Shown: piece after piece, positions 61,901 to 64,000 of the stretch | How the letters are laid out: the number at the start of each line of letters is the position of its first letter | How positions within the stretch are numbered: position 1 is the stretch's first letter | DNA from: Tribonema minus | Lineage: Eukaryota > Sar > Xanthophyceae > Tribonematales > Tribonemataceae | NCBI GenBank assembly: GCA_017506865.1 | Contig: JAFCMP010000212.1 | Coordinates: forward strand, 434,001 to 498,000 | Direction of reading: 5' to 3' | DNA: 64,000 nucleotides | Notes under the pieces: model-generated | Seen by the model: only the letters and a program-made list of their open reading frames with translations | Told to the model about the DNA's origin: nothing | The model's database searches: none | Position numbers and translations under genes: made by a program

Positions 61901-62214
61901 ACCGTGACTGCTTGCAGCTTTCGTCCGTGAGGCCATGCATCAGGTGGTGTTGCTGATGCTGCCGCAGCGGCTGTGCCAGTATTTACGGTGGTTGAGACTG
62001 GCAGAGTGTTCAACCGCCCAGCCGCCACATCGTCATCACTGCCGACCACCCGGCCACGGGTTCCAAAAGGGCTGAATCGCGATAGGCTCGCAGTAAGCAG
62101 GTGCCTTAGTGAGCCCTCTGCACTGGCACCCTTACTGACAGTCTGCAGTGGTATCTGGGCAGCTTGAGCCAGCCTCAGAGACGGCAGCGCCAAAAGAAGG
62201 CGGAGGAGCCTCAT
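28889..62214 (-). CDS. Giant secreted PT-repeat protein, at least 54 exons, 3' end not found
   Basis: The model has a signal-peptide exon (61903-62214), then PT exons at 60480-60947, 58578-58649, 56403-56474, 55460-55555, 54210-54281, 53253-53348, 52072-52143 and 51280-51579. Next come 38 exons of 216 nt at 32052-32267 plus multiples of 506, then 31266-31337, 30915-30986, 30563-30634, 29931-30002, 29579-29650, 29228-29299 and 28889-28957. Every exon is a multiple of 3 nt, begins after CAG with a PT codon pair, and ends at a phase-0 GT (GTAAGC, GTCAGT, GTATCA, GTATGT or GTCCGT). The product would be about 3,420 residues, nearly all PTxx tetrapeptides, probably O-glycosylated, rod-like and extracellular (inference). 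Similar PT repeats are common in stramenopile surface proteins. No C-terminal domain, anchor or stop exon was found. Transcription is not shown. Confidence 0.65.
31944..51674 (-). repeat. Array of 39 near-identical 506-bp units, each with a 216-nt PT exon
   Basis: The period is exactly 506 bp across 37 consecutive steps, with no indels seen, and units differ by only a few bases. Each holds, on the minus strand, an acceptor GCCGCCACAG, 18 tetrapeptides (mostly PTAE and PTAK, with single PTSK and PTAV), and a donor GCGGAG|GTAAGC, with a 290-bp intron. The rightmost unit carries a longer exon (51280-51579, 25 tetrapeptides). The two or three units at the left edge and the unit at the right edge are the most diverged, as expected when unequal exchange homogenises the middle. 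Confidence 0.95.
51907..56640 (-). repeat. Tandem ~2.2-kb duplication carrying 72-nt and 96-nt PT exons
   Basis: Copies begin at 51907, 54045 and 56238 (steps of 2138 and 2193 bp); the third is partial. Each full copy holds a 72-nt exon (PTATPTGQPTRSPT..., donor CACG|GTCAGT) and a 96-nt exon (PTAKPTATPTAE..., donor CTAAG|GTATCA). They are about 97% identical outside a diverged patch near 52700-52800 / 54840-55030. The 96-nt exon resembles the tetrapeptides of the 506-bp array, whereas the 72-nt exon resembles those at 58578 and 60480. Confidence 0.85.
56640..60480 (-). repeat. Older duplicated exon-intron blocks
   Basis: Sequence around 57340-57650 recurs at about 60005-60290, 58390-58577 recurs at 60285-60479, and 56925-57350 recurs at 59100-59460. 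All are clearly diverged. Together they show that the block from one PT exon to the next (about 1.9-2.2 kb) was duplicated before the 2.2-kb tandem copies further left. Other than the PT exon at 58578-58649 I see no supported exon here. Confidence 0.6.
59462..59993. mobile_element. Pogo/Tc1-like MITE (532 bp)
   Basis: Left end CCGTATTATCGATAATTAAT then GCCCCGGGA; right end, reverse-complemented, CTGGCTTGTCGATAATTAAG then GCCCCGGGA. Both ends are flanked by TA. Long G-runs near 59520 and 59875 and AT-rich words recall Pogo/Tigger-type ends. The related block at about 57335-57350 lacks the element and acts as an empty site. It lies in an intron of the PT-repeat gene. Confidence 0.65.
60480..60947 (-). 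CDS. PT-repeat exon of 468 nt
   Basis: The acceptor is AAATTTTGCAG and the donor ACTCAAG|GTCAGT. It encodes 156 residues: PTATPTGQPTSRPT followed by many RPTRTPTxxPTR units and ending TLK. Unlike the 506-bp array it is Arg-rich, not Lys/Glu-rich. Internal repeats of about 60 bp show that it grew by short-unit duplication inside the exon. The 72-nt exon at 58578-58649 starts and ends with nearly the same words and looks like its unexpanded relative. Confidence 0.65.
61171..61398 (-). CDS. Possible second exon with a Cys-rich ectodomain-like segment
   Basis: After TTCATCAG the frame opens in phase 0 and reads PEIAGNELRCEVCSDCG, then NWTNLKEGDQLVLTLRIS and LSACRNLVIVLKF, before a stop at 61171. 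The composition is that of an extracellular beta-rich domain with paired cysteines and an NWT glycosylation site. I cannot place the donor; weak GTGATA and GTACTC sites lie in phase 0. It could instead be a chance frame. Confidence 0.3.
   Translation of the reverse strand, partial: PEIAGNELRCEVCSDCGDDAAIQNWTNLKEGDQLVLTLRISQGVPLSACRNLVIVLKFRTSNNLKLLSSLLQLST
61903..62214 (-). CDS. Exon 1 of the PT-repeat gene: signal peptide
   Basis: It starts with ATG at 62214 and encodes a basic, then leucine-rich N-terminus (MRLLRLLLALPSLRLAQA) with a likely signal-peptidase site after AQA. About 80 residues rich in Ser, Ala and Thr follow. It ends GTCACG|GTATGT, exactly 104 codons, phase 0. This is the only stretch on the minus strand right of the PT exons with both a clear ATG and a signal peptide, which is why I take it as the start. 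Confidence 0.6.
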
Positions 62215-64000
62215 CTGCGCGGATACAAGAATTTCAAGACGGGAATGTTTGGTTCAGCACCTAATAGTAGTTGTCCAGACTGAAACGCACCTGAAGGGGT
62301 CAAGTGCTACTAGAAATTCAAGGACTCCGGTTCCAAGATATCGAGCGTGGTGTTGGGCAGCAGCGAATCCAACGGCTTCAACTTGAAGTCACTGGCAGAT
62401 TTAAATACTCTCTGACTAACTGGCAGACTGATTGATTCAGAAGTGGGAGTTTATGTGTGCATCGATGCCATCAGTGAGCGCACCGTCGTCACAGTGACAT
62501 GCCATCAGTGACTCAGTCTGGTGAACACCATGTGCTTGTTAGTACTAGTGGTCCTTACCGTCTACTTTATGTCTAAATCATCTAGTGAGTCACAGCTACA
62601 TTAACTGTGGAGTGCATGTCACTGAGCTGAGCTGTGCAGAATACAATCTGCGGCATTCAATTTGGCAGGGGCAAAGCACGTCACAGCTGATTGTTGCCAA
62701 TTGTCGGACGACCATGCAGTGTTCACAAGAAACTTTCAAAGTGCGCGCATCGCAAGGAGCACTGAGTATACTAGACTATTAGTGAGTGCAACTGCCAGTA
62801 AGCGCTGTGCAGTGAAGTGAAGGATTGAATGCGAAAACAGGACCTGAATGGGAAACATGACCCAGCATCAAGCCACTTTGGCGAAGTCTGCTTGAACCCT
62901 GCTACGCTGAGCGTTTGCTGCTTAATTTAAACATGATGTTGAGGTCGTTAGGTGAAGTGACCAATGGTCAGCATTCCATGATCAGCACTGAGCACTTTCA
63001 ATTTAGAGTTGAACTTGTGTACTAAGCCACCAAAGTACATGGTTGAGTTAATGTCTAAGTCCAAGTGCACATGATCCTGAGCGTTGAATTTGCTTTTTGC
63101 TACATTATTTATTGACCAGCACACCCACATCATCACAACTGAGATATTCCATTTGCAAATTTCACCCTGTTGCTCCGTTTTGAATAATTCAGGTCCCGGC
63201 CCGGGGTTTTTGAAATCACAATCTACGCTGTGGTGCTTCCGCCCAGACTCGGTGTGATCATGATGGCAGCAGTTTTAATTACAATTGAGTGGTGGAGTTT
63301 GATGCATTGGAGGCCACTGGCCAGTCAAGCCAGTCTGAAGCACTCAGCTGCTGCTGTGCGCATACCTTATAACCCACTAGTATCATAACAGTTACTGTTA
63401 CAACACCGTGAACGTTAAAACTCTATAGCATTGCAGTTAGCACAGTCCTACAGCAATAGTCAACATGAGATTCCTGAAGACTGAAGGCAACAAAGACTGG
63501 CCCTCCATGAATCAGAAGTAAGCTTCAATATCGGCTGCCTGCCGCAAACAAATTTTATTTGCGGGAGGCAAAAGCATGACAGCATGACGATCATGACACC
63601 CTACATGAAATGGCTTAGCGCACCGCCGGCGGCGGAGATCACGGCAGTACCCGACGATAGATAACGAAGTTAACCGGCGTCAGTGACTGATAGTCAGCTT
63701 GCTTATTGGCCTTGTCAGCTTCTTGACCTTCTGCCTTTGCCTTCGTGGGAGCAAGGCCGTTTTGCTGGCGGCAGGCAGCAAACAAACTTTTTGGAACAAA
63801 CATGACGCAACGTATGACGACCTACTGCCGAACTTGGAGCATTGAGCGACTGTGCAGCATGAGGCTGCGACTATGCGATATGCAGCAGATGACAACCAAC
63901 GAGAAGGATATTCTACGGCTGTATCCACTAGCTTTGCATCTGAGATACTGTTGCAAAAGCAAAAATTGTGTCGCGTGAAGACTGTGACCTGTGACTTGCT
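62215..64000. other. Upstream flank; no supported gene
   Basis: Only short frames without motifs are present. At 63537-63569 an inverted repeat forms a hairpin with a perfect 11-12 bp stem (GCCTGCCGCAAA against TTTGCGGGAGGC) around an AT-rich loop. Related words recur near 63765-63785, which suggests a small, undetermined repeat element. Confidence 0.4.
62400..62412 (-). promoter_or_regulatory. TATA-like box upstream of the PT-repeat gene
   Basis: On the minus strand the sequence reads GAGTATTTAAATC, about 190 bp upstream of the ATG at 62214. It is the only TATA-like word in the proximal 300 bp that I noticed. No start-site data support it. Confidence 0.25.

Noticed and set aside
1-64000. 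tRNA, rRNA or other structured RNA genes
   Set aside because: No cloverleaf, rRNA core or snRNA motif was recognised by eye. A covariance-model scan would be the proper test.

Overview
The window looks like a nuclear chromosome piece of a eukaryote, most plausibly a stramenopile (heterokont) alga. The evidence is GT-AG introns, long secreted-type PTxxPT tetrapeptide repeats of the kind common in diatoms, brown and yellow-green algae, short interstitial TTAGGG tracts, and a dense load of eukaryotic transposons. No bacterial operons, rRNA or tRNA genes were seen. The taxon is an inference, not a sequence match.

Layout. (1) 1-9.8 kb, + strand: the 3' part of a STELLO/DUF288-like putative glycosyltransferase gene. 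Its exons at 1188-1414 and 8203-9823 flank a 6.8-kb intron that holds a young, inverted composite of Ty1/Copia pieces (3.0-7.7 kb). (2) 10-28.5 kb: a transposon graveyard. It holds a nested pair of DNA elements (10.2-11.9 kb), a fragment of a LINE with a restriction-like-endonuclease type RT (13.6-16.05 kb), a broken Ty3/Gypsy region with integrase (about 16-21.8 kb) carrying a hAT MITE with a perfect 8-bp target duplication, a second, 5'-truncated LINE with RT and restriction-like endonuclease (23.3-26.9 kb), and another hAT MITE (28.04-28.50 kb). (3) 28.9-62.2 kb, - strand: a probable giant multi-exon gene for a secreted PT-repeat protein. It starts at 62214 with a signal-peptide exon and runs leftwards through at least 54 predicted exons, every one a multiple of 3 nt with phase-0 borders. 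Its core is a 19.7-kb array of 39 units of 506 bp, each holding one 216-nt exon (18 PTxx tetrapeptides) between fixed splice sites. On either side the same kind of exon is amplified with other units: about 352 bp (72-nt exons) on the left and about 2.2 kb (72- and 96-nt exons) on the right. The visible exons sum to about 10.3 kb of coding sequence (about 3,420 residues). No 3' end is visible. (4) 62.2-64 kb: upstream flank without recognisable genes.

The most unusual content is the exon-array gene. Intron-plus-exon cassettes have been duplicated at three length scales, and all cassettes keep phase 0, so copy number can change by unequal crossing-over without breaking the reading frame. The STELLO-like protein (Golgi, glycosylation) and the PT-rich protein (probably secreted and O-glycosylated) may both serve the cell surface, but nothing here shows that they work together.
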